Shown here: positions 18,501-27,357 of the stretch, piece after piece | Numbering within the stretch: the first letter of the stretch is position 1 | How the letters are laid out: each line of letters starts with the position of its first letter | DNA from: Wenyingzhuangia gilva | GTDB taxonomy: Bacteria > Bacteroidota > Bacteroidia > Flavobacteriales > Flavobacteriaceae | Reading direction: 5' to 3' | Assembly: GCF_030519655.1 (NCBI RefSeq) | Contig: NZ_JAUMIT010000001.1 | Span: 248,001-312,000, forward strand | Length of the DNA stretch: 64,000 bases | Notes under the pieces: model-generated | Database searches by the model: none | What the model was told of the DNA's origin: nothing | What the model saw: only the letters and a program-made list of their open reading frames with translations | Translations under genes and position numbers: made by a program

Positions 18501-18908
18501 ATGTCTAAAATATTAGCTTTTGATTACGGAACTGTAAGAACAGGATTGGCTGAAACCGATGATTTAAAAATGATGGCTTTTGGTTTAGACACCATTCCTA
18601 CCAAAGAAATTTTTAGTTATTTAAATCAATACTTAAAAAACAATACAGTAGATGTATTTGTTATTGGTGAACCTAAACAAATGAATGGTTTAGAAAGCGA
18701 AAGTGAAGTTTTTATAAAAGAATTTATTAAAAAACTAGACAGCACCTATCATATTCCTATTGTAAGGTTTGATGAACGTTTTACCTCTAAAATGGCATTT
18801 GATACTATGATTGCTAGTGGAATAGGTAAGAAAAAAAGACAGAACAAAGGTTTGATTGATAAAATTAGTGCCACCATTATTTTACAAGGATATTTAGATA
18901 CGCTATAA
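18501..18908 (+). CDS. ruvX: Putative pre-16S rRNA nuclease / Holliday junction resolvase (YqgF/RuvX)
   Basis: RNase H-fold nuclease of 135 residues; in E. coli YqgF acts in 16S rRNA 5' maturation, and the family is also annotated as RuvX. Active-site features: ILAFDYGTVRTGLAE with the first Asp, VIGEPKQMNG, RFDERFTSKMA and a terminal IDKISATIILQGYLD with the last Asp. Normal length for the family. Downstream, 20 bases on, begins the glycosyltransferase and rhamnose block. Confidence 0.92.
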   Translation: MSKILAFDYGTVRTGLAETDDLKMMAFGLDTIPTKEIFSYLNQYLKNNTVDVFVIGEPKQMNGLESESEVFIKEFIKKLDSTYHIPIVRFDERFTSKMAFDTMIASGIGKKKRQNKGLIDKISATIILQGYLDTL

Positions 18909-18928
18909 TTTAGTCAACCTATTTTTTC

Positions 18929-19972
18929 ATGAACAAAAACACTCAAAATTTACCAAAAATTGCGCTAATTGAGTTTGATCAATCTCATGCCGAATGTTTA
19001 TATAGTCAAATATTATTTTTAAAAGAACAATATCAGATTACTGTGTTTATAAATGATAAAAGTCCTGAAGACCTCACAAACATTCCCAACATTACTTTAA
19101 TCCCACTTAACTTAGAAGATAAAAAAACAAATCAATTTGTAAAAAAATATTTGATTTCAGAGAAAATAAGCAAAGTAATCTTTAATTCAGCCGAAAGAAA
19201 AATATTCAAATTTTTACTTTTGTTTTTATTCAAAAAACAAATTTCATTTTGGGGAATCTTACATAATCCTAACCGACTTAAAAAAAGTTTAAAACAAAAA
19301 TATATTAGCCACAAACTTAATGGTTATTTTGTGTTAAGTGATTTTGTAAAAGAAAATATAATCACAGAAAAACTCACAAAAACTCCTGTAAAAAGTATTT
19401 ACACCATTTTTTTTAAGGAAGAAAACATCAACAAAAAAATAACCAAACCCAAAAACGAAACTTGGCTAGTTATTCCTGGTAAAGTTGAGTTTGATAGAAG
19501 AGATTATTTATTTTTATTAAACCTTAAAATTCCTAAAAACATTAAATTCATTATTCTAGGAAATATTAATACTTCTGAAGGAATTCAGTTTAAAGAAAAA
19601 GTTATAAAAAATAAATTATTGACTAGTTTTATTTTTTTTGAAACCTATATCCAAGATTATGAATTTAGTCACTATATAGAAAATGCTGATTTTATACTAC
19701 CTTTAATTCATCCCAATAATCCATTTTTCAACAAGTATATTAAAAATAAAATCACTGGTACTTATAACTGGGCATATGCTTTTAAAAAGACAATGTTACT
19801 TGAACAAAGTTTTTCATCAATAGATGAATTTAAGGAAACATCTTATTTTTATAACATTACTTCAAATCAAATATTTGAAGTTTTAAAACAACCAAAAAAA
19901 AAATATATAAGTGATAAGTGGTCGTTTGACTATCAACAAAACACTTATCTCAATTTTATAAAAACAAAATAA
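18929..19972 (+). CDS. Putative GT-B type glycosyltransferase, divergent
   Basis: Protein of 347 residues that I do not assign to a firm family. The layout resembles GT-B enzymes: an N-terminal Rossmann-like half (ALIEFDQSHAECLYSQ, then VIFNSAERKIFKFL) and a C-terminal half opening with WLVIPGKVEFDRRDYLF, FIILGNI and ADFILPLIHPNNP. There is no E-x7-E motif. It is very rich in Lys, Asn, Ile and Phe, more AT-biased in codon choice than the flanking ruvX and rml genes. The stop abuts the rmlA start, placing it in the rhamnose operon, so transfer of rhamnose is a reasonable guess. Confidence 0.55.
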   Translation: MNKNTQNLPKIALIEFDQSHAECLYSQILFLKEQYQITVFINDKSPEDLTNIPNITLIPLNLEDKKTNQFVKKYLISEKISKVIFNSAERKIFKFLLLFLFKKQISFWGILHNPNRLKKSLKQKYISHKLNGYFVLSDFVKENIITEKLTKTPVKSIYTIFFKEENINKKITKPKNETWLVIPGKVEFDRRDYLFLLNLKIPKNIKFIILGNINTSEGIQFKEKVIKNKLLTSFIFFETYIQDYEFSHYIENADFILPLIHPNNPFFNKYIKNKITGTYNWAYAFKKTMLLEQSFSSIDEFKETSYFYNITSNQIFEVLKQPKKKYISDKWSFDYQQNTYLNFIKTK

Positions 19973-20848
19973 ATGAAAGGAATTATTCTAGCCGGAGGAT
20001 CTGGAACCAGATTGTATCCACTAACCAAAGCAACCTCCAAACAATTATTGGCTATTTATGACAAGCCTATGATTTATTATCCGCTTTCGGTATTAATGTT
20101 GGCTGGAATCAAAGAAATTCTAATCATTACTACGCCAGAAGATCAAGATAGATTTATCAATCTTTTAGGAGATGGAAGCCAACTTGGAATTCAACTTTCG
20201 TACGAAGTACAACCCAATCCAGATGGATTGGCACAAGCTTTTATTATTGGAAAAAAATTTATAGGAACAGATGATGTTGCCCTTATTCTTGGAGATAATA
20301 TTTTTCACGGACAAGGATTTATCAAACTACTTTCCAATGCTATTGAAAGTGCTAAAAATGAAAACAAAGCCACTATTTTTGGTTATTATGTAAATGATGC
20401 TCAACGTTATGGTGTTGTTGAATTTGATGAAAACAAAATAGCCTTAAGTATAGAAGAAAAACCCAAAAACCCAAAGAGTAATTATGCCGTTTCTGGTTTG
20501 TATTTTTATCCTAATAACGTCATTCAAATTGCCGAAGCTGTAGTACCAAGTGAAAGAGGCGAATTAGAAATCACCAGTGTAAATCAAGCTTATTTAAAAA
20601 ATAAAGAATTAAACGTACAAGTAATGGGACGTGGCTATGCTTGGTTAGACACAGGAACACACGAATCTATGTTAGAGGCTTCTAACTTTATTCATACCAT
20701 AGAAAAAAGACAAGGTTTAAAAGTCGCTTGTATAGAAGAAATTGCCTTTGAAAAAGGATATATCACCCAAGAGCAATTATTAGCTTTGGGGCAAGAAATG
20801 AAGAAGAACGAATACGGTCAGTATTTAATTAGAAGAGCAACAAAATAG
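19973..20848 (+). CDS. rmlA: Glucose-1-phosphate thymidylyltransferase
   Basis: First enzyme of dTDP-L-rhamnose synthesis: glucose-1-phosphate plus dTTP gives dTDP-glucose. 291 residues, normal length. The nucleotidyltransferase signature [18 protein letters not shown] is intact, with [13 protein letters not shown] (metal-binding Asp), the YGVVEFDE segment, [12 protein letters not shown] and the [11 protein letters not shown] block. The start codon directly follows the stop of the upstream gene (TAAATG). First of four contiguous rml genes. Confidence 0.97.
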   Translation: MKGIILAGGSGTRLYPLTKATSKQLLAIYDKPMIYYPLSVLMLAGIKEILIITTPEDQDRFINLLGDGSQLGIQLSYEVQPNPDGLAQAFIIGKKFIGTDDVALILGDNIFHGQGFIKLLSNAIESAKNENKATIFGYYVNDAQRYGVVEFDENKIALSIEEKPKNPKSNYAVSGLYFYPNNVIQIAEAVVPSERGELEITSVNQAYLKNKELNVQVMGRGYAWLDTGTHESMLEASNFIHTIEKRQGLKVACIEEIAFEKGYITQEQLLALGQEMKKNEYGQYLIRRATK

Positions 20849-21421
20849 ATGAAATATACACGTACCGAAATTCCAGAGGTGATTATTTGTGAACCCAAAG
20901 TATTTGGAGATCATAGAGGTTATTTTATGGAATCCTTTAAAGAAGATACCTTAACTGAATTCTTAGGTTATAAGATTCATTTTTGTCAAGACAATGAATC
21001 TGCTTCTACAAAAGGAGTCTTAAGAGGACTGCATTACCAAATGGGAACATTTGCTCAAACAAAATTGGTGAGAGTGATTCAAGGTGCGGTGATAGATGTG
21101 GCAGTAGATATCAGAAAGGGTTCTCCTACTTTTGGACAACATGTGGCAGTAGAATTGTCTGCTGAAAATAAAAAACAATTACTAGTTCCTAAAGGATTTG
21201 CTCACGGATTTGTAGTGTTAAGCGATACTGCTATTTTTAGCTATAAAGTTGATGCTCTTTATAGTTTTGAAAATGAAAGAGGATTGGCTTTTGATGATCC
21301 TACTCTAAATATAAATTGGGGGTTAGAGAAATCAGCATTGATTTTATCTGATAAAGACACTAAAAACCCAACCCTAGAAAACGCTGATTTGTTTGACTAT
21401 AACATCAACTATTATGAATAA
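20849..21421 (+). CDS. rmlC: dTDP-4-dehydrorhamnose 3,5-epimerase
   Basis: Cupin-fold epimerase, third step of the dTDP-L-rhamnose pathway; 190 residues. Diagnostic: GVLRGLHYQ with the catalytic His, KLVRVIQGAVIDVAVDIRKG, LLVPKGFAHGFVVLS, and the C-terminal FDDPTLNINW. It directly abuts rmlA and overlaps the rmlD start by eight bases, so translation is tightly coupled. Confidence 0.97.
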   Translation: MKYTRTEIPEVIICEPKVFGDHRGYFMESFKEDTLTEFLGYKIHFCQDNESASTKGVLRGLHYQMGTFAQTKLVRVIQGAVIDVAVDIRKGSPTFGQHVAVELSAENKKQLLVPKGFAHGFVVLSDTAIFSYKVDALYSFENERGLAFDDPTLNINWGLEKSALILSDKDTKNPTLENADLFDYNINYYE

Positions 21422-22271
21422 TATTTTAGTCACCGGAGCAAGTGGACAATTAGGATCTGAAGTTCAAGAGCTTTCTAAAGAATACCCTCAATACGATTTC
21501 TTTTTTACAGATGTAGCTGATTTGGACATCACGGATTTAGAAAAAGTACGTGAATATTGTAATACCAATCAAATAAAAACCATTATCAACTGTGCGGCTT
21601 ATACAGCTGTTGATAAGGCAGAAGAACAAACAGATGTTTGTAATGCTGTAAACCACATTGCCACCATCAACTTAAGTACGGTTGCGAAAGAATTAAATAT
21701 AAAATTAATTCATACATCAACAGATTACGTGTTTAACGGAAAAAATCATGTTCCTTTTAAAGAAGATGATATTACTGCTCCTATCAATGTTTATGGAAAA
21801 ACAAAATTATTAGGAGAACAAGCCATGATAGAAATTAACCCTACAAATTCTATTATTGTTAGAACGTCATGGGTATATTCTACTTACGGCAATAACTTTG
21901 TAAAAACCATGCTAAAGTTGGCCGAAACCAGAGAGCAATTAACCATTATTGCAGATCAAGTTGGGAGTCCTACTTATGCTTATGATTTGGCAAAAACCAT
22001 TTTAGAAATCCTTCCTAAAATCAATAATGATCATGTTGAAGTATATCATTACTCAAACGAAGGAATTTGTTCTTGGTACGATTTTGCTTTTGAAATATTT
22101 CATCAAACCAACACTAAATGTAAAGTGTTGCCTATAGAAACCAAAGATTATCCAACAGCAGCAGAAAGACCACAATACAGCGTGATGAACAAATCAAAAA
22201 TTAAAAAAACATTTGATATTGAAATTCCACACTGGAAAACATCTTTGTCTAACTGTTTAAAAAAATTATAA
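21414..22271 (+). CDS. rmlD: dTDP-4-dehydrorhamnose reductase
   Basis: NADPH-dependent SDR enzyme for the last step, giving dTDP-L-rhamnose; 285 residues. I start it at ATG 21414 (MNNILVTGASGQLGSE), because this gives the normal N-terminal Rossmann motif; the frame extends to 21393 but those codons lie within rmlC. GASGQLG binds the cofactor, INCAAYTAVDKAE is family-typical, and YGKTKLLGE contains the catalytic Tyr and Lys. Confidence 0.96.
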   Translation: MNNILVTGASGQLGSEVQELSKEYPQYDFFFTDVADLDITDLEKVREYCNTNQIKTIINCAAYTAVDKAEEQTDVCNAVNHIATINLSTVAKELNIKLIHTSTDYVFNGKNHVPFKEDDITAPINVYGKTKLLGEQAMIEINPTNSIIVRTSWVYSTYGNNFVKTMLKLAETREQLTIIADQVGSPTYAYDLAKTILEILPKINNDHVEVYHYSNEGICSWYDFAFEIFHQTNTKCKVLPIETKDYPTAAERPQYSVMNKSKIKKTFDIEIPHWKTSLSNCLKKL

Positions 22272-23279
22272 ATGAAACATATATTAGTTACAGGGACTGC
22301 CGGATTTATAGGTTCTAATTTCATCTATCATTTTATAGAAAATCATACAAATTATCACCTAATCAGTTTAGATAAGTTGACTTATGCTGGGAATTTAGAA
22401 AATTTAAAGGAAGTTGAAAATCACCCAAGACACACTTTCATCAAAGGAGATATTTGTGATAGAAAACTGATAGAAAATATTTTTTCAGAATACAACATTC
22501 AAGGAGTATTACATTTTGCAGCTGAATCTCATGTTGATAATTCCATTTCTAATCCTGGAGTTTTTATAGAGACCAATGTAAACGGAACTTTTACCTTGCT
22601 TGATGTTGCTTACAAACATTGGATGCAAAAACCTTTTTCCTATAAACAAGGTTTTGAAAACTGTAGATTTTTACATGTTTCTACTGATGAAGTTTATGGA
22701 ACTTTAGGAGAAACTGGTTTGTTTACAGAAACAACACCTTATGCTCCAAACTCTCCTTATAGTGCTTCTAAAGCAAGTAGCGATATGTTGGTAAGAAGTT
22801 ACCACCACACCTATGGAATGAATACTGTTATTACCAATTGTTCTAACAACTACGGTCCACAGCAGCACGATGAAAAACTAATTCCGACCGTGATTAGAAA
22901 AGCCATTAATGGAGAAACCATTCCTATTTATGGAGATGGAAAAAATATTAGAGATTGGTTGTATGTACTAGATCATTGCAAAGGAATTGATTTGGCTTAT
23001 CACAAAGGAAGATCTGGAGAAGTTTACAATATTGGAGGAAGAAATGAAAGAAACAACAATTACATCGCCAATAAAATTTGTGAAATTCTTGATGAATTAA
23101 AACCCAAAGAAAACAGCTACAAAAATTTAATTAATTATGTAGAAGACAGAGCAGGACACGACAGACGTTATGCGATTGATGCTACAAAAATTGAAACAGA
23201 ATTAAGCTGGAAGGCCGATGAAAATTTTGAATCTGGAATTATAAAAACCATTCAGTGGTATTTAGAAAAATACAGTTAA
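22272..23279 (+). CDS. rmlB: dTDP-glucose 4,6-dehydratase
   Basis: NAD-dependent extended SDR, second step of the dTDP-L-rhamnose pathway; 335 residues. It has GTAGFIGSNF (cofactor), HFAAESHVDNSI, VSTDEVYGTLG with the dehydratase Asp-Glu, and YSASKASSD with the catalytic Tyr-Lys. The ATG follows the rmlD stop with no gap. The block order A-C-D-B is complete, so the cell can make dTDP-L-rhamnose from this operon alone. Confidence 0.97.
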   Translation: MKHILVTGTAGFIGSNFIYHFIENHTNYHLISLDKLTYAGNLENLKEVENHPRHTFIKGDICDRKLIENIFSEYNIQGVLHFAAESHVDNSISNPGVFIETNVNGTFTLLDVAYKHWMQKPFSYKQGFENCRFLHVSTDEVYGTLGETGLFTETTPYAPNSPYSASKASSDMLVRSYHHTYGMNTVITNCSNNYGPQQHDEKLIPTVIRKAINGETIPIYGDGKNIRDWLYVLDHCKGIDLAYHKGRSGEVYNIGGRNERNNNYIANKICEILDELKPKENSYKNLINYVEDRAGHDRRYAIDATKIETELSWKADENFESGIIKTIQWYLEKYS

Positions 23280-23298
23280 AATAATTGTAATTATAAAA

Positions 23299-23345
23299 TT
23301 TGTCAGTTTGAGTGTTCTGAACTCGTTCAGAATATATCGAAAACA
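23299..23345. repeat. REP-like intergenic palindrome
   Basis: Core hairpin TTCTGAA-CTCG-TTCAGAA (23315-23332), set inside the wider context GTCAGTTTGAG ... ATCGAAAAC. It resembles short dispersed intergenic repeats that I know from flavobacterial genomes. Single copy in this window, so the repeat nature is inferred. It sits just after rmlB. Confidence 0.4.
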
Positions 23346-23382
23346 AAATTTTAGGATTATAAAGACTTTAAAACAATACTAC

Positions 23383-23416
23383 AAAGCCAAGGTTTCAAAT
23401 CACTTTGGCTTTTTTA
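23383..23416 (+). terminator. Intrinsic terminator after the rml block
   Basis: Stem AAAGCCAA (23383-23390) / TTGGCTTT (23405-23412) with a T-run tail, ending the ruvX-rml transcript before the def promoter. Confidence 0.7.
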
Positions 23417-23450
23417 TTGCTGTTATACCAAAGTATAAAGCTATTCTTTG

Positions 23451-23458
23451 TACTTTTG
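23451..23458 (+). promoter_or_regulatory. Probable -7 promoter element for def
   Basis: TACTTTTG fits TAnnTTTG exactly, 23 bases before the def ATG and after a terminator; no good -33 match. Confidence 0.45.
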
Positions 23459-23481
23459 CAATCGAATTTTAGCATACCGAT

Positions 23482-24069
23482 ATGATATTACCCATTATAG
23501 CCTATGGAGACCCAGTCTTAAGAAAAGTAGGTAAAGAAATAGACCAAGACTATCCAGAATTAAGCACCTTAATTGCCAATATGTGGGAAACCATGGAAAA
23601 TGCAAATGGTGTTGGTTTGGCAGCTCCACAAATAGGAAAATCTATCCGTTTATTTGTTATTGATGCGACTCCTTTTGCAGAAGATGAAGATTTAGAAGAA
23701 GGGGAAAAAGAAGTCTTACAAAACTTTAGAAAAGTATTTATCAACGCTAAAATTGAATCAGAAGAAGGTGATGAATGGGCCTTTGAAGAAGGTTGTTTAA
23801 GTATTCCTGAAATTAGAGAAGAAATCTGGAGAAATGAAACTATTCATGTGACTTATCAAGATGAAAACTTTAAAACGCACAAAGCTACTTATAGTGGATT
23901 GGCAGCTAGAGTTTTTCAACATGAATATGATCATATTGAAGGCGTTTTGTTTACAGACAAAGTATCTTCATTAAAAAAGAGATTACTAAAAAAGAAATTA
24001 GAAAATATCTCCAAAGGAAAAACTGGAGCAGATTATAGAATGCGCTATTACAGTGCAAAAAGACGATAA
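23482..24069 (+). CDS. def: Peptide deformylase
   Basis: Fe/Zn metalloenzyme that removes the formyl group from nascent proteins; 195 residues. All three signature motifs are intact: GVGLAAPQIG, EGCLSIP (Cys metal ligand) and QHEYDHIEG (two His ligands and catalytic Glu). There is an acidic insertion between motifs 1 and 2 (EDEDLEEGEKE), usual in Bacteroidota. Own promoter; DUF5606 follows after 15 bases and mazG further on. Confidence 0.97.
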   Translation: MILPIIAYGDPVLRKVGKEIDQDYPELSTLIANMWETMENANGVGLAAPQIGKSIRLFVIDATPFAEDEDLEEGEKEVLQNFRKVFINAKIESEEGDEWAFEEGCLSIPEIREEIWRNETIHVTYQDENFKTHKATYSGLAARVFQHEYDHIEGVLFTDKVSSLKKRLLKKKLENISKGKTGADYRMRYYSAKRR

Positions 24070-24084
24070 CTAAAAATAATTAAA

Positions 24085-24516
24085 ATGAGTTTAACAAAAG
24101 TAATTGCAATTGCTGGAAAACCAGGATTATATGAAATTTTAGGACAAACCAAAGGTGGTTTTATTACTACTAGTTTGTTAGATGGTAAAAAATCTCCTGT
24201 TAAAAACACTCAAAGTGTAAGTGTTTTAAGTGATATAGGTATTTATACTTATGAGACTGAAATTCCTTTAGGACAAGTGTTTTTATCTATCCACGATAAA
24301 TTTGAAGGAAAAGAAGGACTAAGTCACAAAGCTCCTAACAACGAATTAACTGCCTTGTTTAGCGAAGTGTTACCTGATTATGATGAAGAACGTGTATACG
24401 TTTCAAACATCAAAAAAGTAGTACAATGGTACAATATTTTGGTAAATGCTGAATTTGATTTTGAAAGCATCAAAGAAGATTTAAAAAAAATAGAAGAAGC
24501 TCAAAAAGAAGCTTAA
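24085..24516 (+). CDS. DUF5606 family protein
   Basis: Bacteroidota protein of unknown function, 143 residues. The N-terminal block KVIAIAGKPGLYEILGQTKGGF and the conserved VKNTQSVSVLSDIGIYT form a small SH3-like beta domain by appearance. The C-terminal part is acidic and helical, with DYDEERVYVSNIKKVVQWYN. It follows def by 15 bases, so a translation-related role is possible but only by association. Confidence 0.85.
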   Translation: MSLTKVIAIAGKPGLYEILGQTKGGFITTSLLDGKKSPVKNTQSVSVLSDIGIYTYETEIPLGQVFLSIHDKFEGKEGLSHKAPNNELTALFSEVLPDYDEERVYVSNIKKVVQWYNILVNAEFDFESIKEDLKKIEEAQKEA

Positions 24517-24540
24517 CAAACAGTTGTTTGTTTTCATCTT

Positions 24541-24575
24541 AAAGCTGTTAACTTTTGTGTTAACAGCTTTTTTTG
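24541..24575 (+). terminator. Intrinsic terminator of def-DUF5606
   Basis: Perfect 12-base stem AAAGCTGTTAAC / GTTAACAGCTTT (24541-24552, 24559-24570), six-base loop, and T-run. Confidence 0.9.
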
Positions 24576-24605
24576 TTTAAACATATAAATATAGCTTCTA
24601 CTTTT

Positions 24606-24613
24606 TACCTTTG
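24606..24613 (+). promoter_or_regulatory. Possible -7 element for mazG
   Basis: TACCTTTG fits TAnnTTTG, 25 bases before the start codon; no -33 match at the right distance. Confidence 0.35.
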
Positions 24614-24638
24614 ACAAACCACACAATTTTTAAGAAAC

Positions 24639-25418
24639 ATGAATTCAAGAAAAGAACAATTAGCTGCTATAGATCGTTTGTTAACCATTATGGATGAATT
24701 AAGAGAACAGTGTCCTTGGGATAAAAAACAAACGATAGAATCTCTAAGGCATTTAACCATTGAAGAAACTTACGAACTTGCCGATGCCATTCTTTCCAAT
24801 GATTTAAATGAAATTAAAAAAGAATTGGGTGATTTACTTTTACACATTGTTTTTTATGCTAAAATTGGAAGCGAAACCAATCATTTTGACATCGGTGATG
24901 TAGCCTCAGCCATTTCAGAAAAACTAATTCATAGGCATCCTCATATTTACAGCGATATAAAAGTAGAAGATGAGGAAGAAGTAAAAAAAAATTGGGAGCA
25001 ATTAAAATTAAAAGAAAAAGGAAATACTTCTATTCTACAAGGTGTTCCAAGTTCTTTACCTGCTCTGGTAAAAGCCAATAGAATTCAAGAAAAAGTTTCA
25101 GCAGTGGGTTTTGATTGGGAACACCCAGAACAAGTTTGGGAAAAAGTACAAGAAGAATTATCAGAACTAAACGAAGAAATTTTAAAAGGCGATAAAAAGC
25201 GTATAGAAGCCGAATTTGGCGATGTTTTATTTTCTATGGTAAATTATGCCAGACTAATTGGAGTAAATCCCGAAAACGCTTTAGAACGCACCAATATAAA
25301 ATTTAAAAAACGTTTTGAGTATTTAGAAAACAATACCATGAAAAAAGGCATTCAACTTACAGATCTTAGTTTAGAAGAAATGGATGTTTACTGGGAACAA
25401 GCTAAAAAGTTTGATTAA
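24639..25418 (+). CDS. mazG: Nucleoside triphosphate pyrophosphohydrolase MazG
   Basis: All-alpha NTP pyrophosphatase that cleans non-canonical or excess NTPs; 259 residues, the two-domain form. The first MazG domain has CPWDKKQTIESL and the metal motif EETYELADAI with ELGDLLLH. The second domain has VSAVGFDWEH and EEFGDVLFS-type residues (AEFGDVLFSMVNYARL). Own terminator-promoter boundary upstream. Confidence 0.94.
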   Translation: MNSRKEQLAAIDRLLTIMDELREQCPWDKKQTIESLRHLTIEETYELADAILSNDLNEIKKELGDLLLHIVFYAKIGSETNHFDIGDVASAISEKLIHRHPHIYSDIKVEDEEEVKKNWEQLKLKEKGNTSILQGVPSSLPALVKANRIQEKVSAVGFDWEHPEQVWEKVQEELSELNEEILKGDKKRIEAEFGDVLFSMVNYARLIGVNPENALERTNIKFKKRFEYLENNTMKKGIQLTDLSLEEMDVYWEQAKKFD

Positions 25419-25485
25419 TTTTCTTATCATCATAAAAATATAATTAACTTAAAATAAACTACGTAATTATACTTAATATTTTACG

Positions 25486-25493
25486 TATATTTG
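25486..25493 (+). promoter_or_regulatory. Possible -7 element for thioesterase gene
   Basis: TATATTTG fits TAnnTTTG, 21 bases before the ATG; -33 not evident. Confidence 0.35.
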
Positions 25494-25514
25494 TATTAAT
25501 AAAAAGTTTACAAC

Positions 25515-26072
25515 ATGGACACAATAATTAAAAGCCCACAAGACTCAGCCGTTGAGATTACTGAATTAATGAAACCTATGAATTCTAATTTTAGCGGAAA
25601 AATTCACGGAGGTTATATTTTAAATTTAATGGATCAAATAGCATTTGCATGTGCTTCAAAATACTCTGGTGCTTATTGTGTTACAGCTTCTGTAAACACC
25701 GTTAACTTTTTAAATCCGGTTGAAGTTGGTGAATTTTTAACTTTAAAAGCAAGAGTAAATTATGTTGGGAATACTTCTATGACTGTAGGAATAAGAGTGG
25801 TTTCTGAAAACATACAAACCGGAGTTAAAAAACATTGTAACTCGTCTTATTTTGTAATGGTTGCCAAAACAGAAGATGGTAAAAATGTGACAGTTCCAAG
25901 ACTAAAACTTAGAAATTCAGAAGATGTTAGACGTTTTATAAGATCTAAAAGTAGATTAGAAACAAACAAATTAAGAAGACAAGCCTTTAGCAAAGCTGCT
26001 TTTAATTATAAAGAACATTTAGAAGAATTAAAAGATTACAATGTATATGTAGATCCCTCGTTATTAGATTAA
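25515..26072 (+). CDS. Hotdog-fold acyl-CoA thioesterase
   Basis: YciA-like acyl-CoA hydrolase of 185 residues. Visible: MKPMNSNFSGKIHGGYILNL with the HGG motif before the central helix, DQIAFACASKYSG (Asp after the helix start), VTASVNTVNFLNPVEVG and the strand LKARVNYVGNTSM. A basic C-terminal extension (~50 residues, RSKSRLETNKLRRQAF) may help oligomerisation or CoA binding. Acyl-chain preference unknown. Confidence 0.9.
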   Translation: MDTIIKSPQDSAVEITELMKPMNSNFSGKIHGGYILNLMDQIAFACASKYSGAYCVTASVNTVNFLNPVEVGEFLTLKARVNYVGNTSMTVGIRVVSENIQTGVKKHCNSSYFVMVAKTEDGKNVTVPRLKLRNSEDVRRFIRSKSRLETNKLRRQAFSKAAFNYKEHLEELKDYNVYVDPSLLD

Positions 26073-26076
26073 AAAA

Positions 26077-26110
26077 CAAAAAAGCCATTTCTTCCGAAAT
26101 GGCTTTTTTG
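26077..26110. terminator. Bidirectional terminator between thioesterase gene and carA
   Basis: Perfect 15-base stem (26077-26091 with 26096-26110), loop TTCC, core AAGCCATTTC / GAAATGGCTT, with A- and T-runs on each side. Confidence 0.92.
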
Positions 26111-26115
26111 TTTTT

Positions 26116-27213
26116 TTATTTCATGTTTTCAACAAACTGATCAAATAAGTAAGTAGCATCATTAGGCCCTGGTCCAGCCTCTGGATGATATTGTACAGAA
26201 AAAGTGTTTTTATTTTTAACTCTAATACCGGCAACGGTATTATCATTTAAATGAACATGAGTAATTTCAACATTATCGTTTGCCTCAACATCATCTCTTT
26301 TTACAACAAATCCATGGTTTTGAGAAGTAATTTCTCCTTTTCCAGAAATTAAATTCTTTATAGGGTGATTGATTCCTCTATGTCCGTTATGCATTTTATA
26401 AGTAGAAATCCCTTGAGATAATGCAATAATTTGATGTCCCAAACAAATTCCAAATAAAGGTAAATCTTTATCTATAATTGTTTTAGCAACCTCTTGCACA
26501 CCTTTTAGTGGTTCAGGATCTCCAGGTCCATTTGATAAGAAATATCCATCAGGATTAAAAGCAGCCATGTCTTCAAAAGAAGCTGTACATGGAAAAACTT
26601 TTATGTAACAATCTCTCTTAGCTAGGTTTCTTAATATGTTAGTTTTAATTCCTAAGTCTAAAGCAGATACTTTGTATTTAGCATTTTCATCACCATAAAA
26701 ATAAGGCTCCTTTGTTGAAACAACAGATGCTAAATCTAAACCTTTCATACTTGGGGCTTCAGCTAATTTTGCCTTTAAACCTTCAATGTTGTCAACTTCT
26801 GTAGAAATCAAAGCATTCATTGCTCCATGTTTTCTAATGTAACTTACTACTGCTCTTGTATCAACGTCTGTAATAGAAAGTAATCCGTGTTTTTTAAAAT
26901 ACTCATCTAATGAACCATTAGAACGTTCTCTTGAATACTCGTAACTAAAATTTCTACATACCAAACCAGCAATCTTAATTCCTTCAGATTCTACTTCGTC
27001 ATCGTTTACTCCATAATTACCAATATGTGCATTGGTAGTTACCATAATTTGACCAAAATAAGACGGATCTGTAAAAATTTCTTGATATCCAGTCATTCCA
27101 GTATTGTAACATACTTCACCAATGGTAGTACCTTCAATACCTACAGACTTTCCTTCGAAGATAGTTCCATCTTCTAATAATAAAATTGCTTTCTTTAATT
27201 CTTTGTACTTCAT
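26116..27213 (-). CDS. carA: Carbamoyl-phosphate synthase small subunit
   Basis: Glutaminase subunit of carbamoyl-phosphate synthase (pyrimidine and arginine synthesis). I start at ATG 27211-27213 (MKYKELKKAILLLEDG), because the open frame to 27249 adds a leader absent in relatives; this gives 365 residues. The N-terminal CPSase domain has TGMTGYQEIFTDPSY. The class I glutamine amidotransferase domain has FGICLGHQI with the nucleophile Cys, and VQYHPEAGPGP with His and Glu. Transcribed separately from the ribosomal operon, after its terminator at 27293-27330. carB is not adjacent. Confidence 0.96.
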   Translation of the reverse strand: MKYKELKKAILLLEDGTIFEGKSVGIEGTTIGEVCYNTGMTGYQEIFTDPSYFGQIMVTTNAHIGNYGVNDDEVESEGIKIAGLVCRNFSYEYSRERSNGSLDEYFKKHGLLSITDVDTRAVVSYIRKHGAMNALISTEVDNIEGLKAKLAEAPSMKGLDLASVVSTKEPYFYGDENAKYKVSALDLGIKTNILRNLAKRDCYIKVFPCTASFEDMAAFNPDGYFLSNGPGDPEPLKGVQEVAKTIIDKDLPLFGICLGHQIIALSQGISTYKMHNGHRGINHPIKNLISGKGEITSQNHGFVVKRDDVEANDNVEITHVHLNDNTVAGIRVKNKNTFSVQYHPEAGPGPNDATYLFDQFVENMK

Positions 27214-27292
27214 AAAAGTTGTTTTTGTTGTTGGGTGGAGGTGTTTCACCTAAGCTTTCAACAAAGAATGTTTGTAAAAATATTTTTGCAAA

Positions 27293-27330
27293 TATAAAAA
27301 AAGGATAAACTATTAAATAGTTTATCCTTT
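27293..27330 (-). terminator. Terminator of the ribosomal super-operon (after rplQ)
   Basis: Perfect 13-base stem AAAGGATAAACTA / TAGTTTATCCTTT (27300-27312, 27318-27330); the A-run at 27293-27299 reads as a U-tract on the minus strand. Confidence 0.9.
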
Positions 27331-27357
27331 ATATATTTTACCAGAAGTAAATCATTC

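Noticed and set aside
27262-27296. carA promoter with TATATTTG or TTTG boxes
   Set aside because: Boxes occur (minus strand 27289-27296), but none has a partner at the right spacing, and part overlaps the rplQ terminator; too weak to call.
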